This document shows positions 31,984-32,233 of a DNA stretch of 32,233 nucleotides, piece after piece (position 1 is the stretch's first letter; each line of letters begins with the position of its first letter). The translations under genes were made by a program, and so were the position numbers. The notes under the pieces were generated by a model that was not told the origin of the DNA, did no database searches, and saw only the letters and a program-made list of their open reading frames with translations. Source of the stretch: Spirochaetaceae bacterium (GTDB taxonomy: Bacteria > Spirochaetota > Spirochaetia > Treponematales > Rectinemataceae); assembly GCA_025355995.1 (NCBI GenBank), contig JANXYQ010000013.1, forward strand, positions 1-32,233, written 5' to 3'.

Positions 31984-32233
31984 CCGCGAGGTACCCGGCG
32001 CCCTGGAAGTCGCGGAGGCTTAGGCCTACGTTACAGGGAAAAGATAAGGGACGCGCTCTTCCAAAAGTCGTCTATTTATTTATATTGAAAAAAATATACC
32101 AGGTTTCTAATCGACAAACCAAGTCCGATGAGGCAGGGCAAACCCCGGAAAAACGGAGCTGGATTATCGGGGCGTTTCGCCTAGTGGAGAGGAGCCGTCA
32201 ATCGCCTGTTTCCTCGGAATCGAAGCCCAGCCG
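31984..32233. other. Right-edge intergenic region with an AT-rich stretch and possible structured RNA
   Basis: No gene is visible. 31984-32060 is ordinary GC-rich sequence. 32070-32110 is AT-rich and contains TATATT on the minus strand (a possible -10, with TTGGTT 18 bp upstream). GGTTT/AAACC (32102-32106 with 32116-32120) can pair. Next, on the plus strand, CCCCG/CGGGG (32143-32147 with 32168-32172) and GGCG/CGCC (32171-32174 with 32178-32181) can form alternative hairpins. This may be the start region of a gene beyond the edge. Confidence 0.5.

Noticed and set aside
32135-32182. A c-di-GMP-I (GEMM) riboswitch as an annotated feature
   Set aside because: Only the GGGCAAACC half of the core is present; the ACGCAAAGCC half is missing, so I list it only as a weak observation.

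Overview
The window looks like chromosomal backbone of a high-GC member of the Spirochaetota, most likely Treponema/Spirochaeta-like. This is an inference, not a phylogeny. It rests on the tig-clpP-clpX-lon order (recalled from Borrelia), the treponeme-like flavour of the proteins, and a membrane PilZ protein and an HD-GYP protein flanking tsaE-tsaB. There is no rRNA, integrase, transposase or CRISPR array. The genes are densely packed and on both strands, with many overlapping or back-to-back ends.

Layout. 1-3854 (minus): protein quality control, trigger factor, ClpP, ClpX and the first 204 codons of Lon, which runs off the left edge. 3949-4690 (minus): two tRNA transcription units, His-Arg-Lys and Leu-Gly, each with its own promoter signal and hairpin-plus-U terminator. 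4758-7748 (minus): lnt, a 126-aa unknown and an AmmeMemoRadiSam-type radical SAM enzyme. 7854-9729 (plus): coaD, rpmF, acpP and rnc. 9730-12280: a tRNA nucleotidyltransferase/poly(A) polymerase (minus), thiamine pyrophosphokinase (plus) and a HIT protein (minus). 12335-16024 (plus): a small membrane protein, gltX and glnS. 16068-16170: an inverted array of 10-bp repeats between converging genes. 16205-17244: a LUD-domain protein and a divergent HxlR-type regulator sharing an AT-rich, palindrome-rich intergenic region. 17291-19842 (minus): a ClC channel/transporter with CBS domains, overlapped by a lone ABC ATPase. 19920-21089 (plus): an SMP-30 family hydrolase and an 80-aa membrane protein. 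21083-24056 (minus): an unknown membrane/winged-helix-like protein, a SpoU methyltransferase, and ResB-CcsA for cytochrome c assembly. 24160-30730 (plus): an ABC-F ATPase, a membrane protein with AEDTA repeats, a membrane-anchored PilZ protein, an 86-aa unknown, tsaE, tsaB and a PAS/HD-GYP protein. 30768-31892 (minus): a GNAT-like protein. The last 340 bases carry its promoter and an AT-rich stretch followed by possibly structured sequence.

How the genes fit together. Most are translation, tRNA and proteostasis genes: five tRNAs, two aminoacyl-tRNA synthetases, TsaB/TsaE for t6A37, CCA/poly(A) addition, RNase III, L32, ABC-F, SpoU, and Tig/ClpXP/Lon. A second theme is envelope and signalling: Lnt, the ClC protein, and a c-di-GMP reader (PilZ) with a probable c-di-GMP hydrolase (HD-GYP).

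The most striking pattern is promoter architecture. At lnt, coaD, thiN, gltX, hxlR, the ABC-F gene and the 86-aa gene, a -10 hexamer lies only 6-8 bases before the start codon, usually with an 18-bp spacer to a TTGACC-like -35 and no ribosome binding site. This predicts widespread leaderless mRNAs. Other genes (tig, rpmF, glnS, the LUD gene, the SMP-30 gene, resB, the GNAT gene) have ordinary leaders with Shine-Dalgarno sequences.
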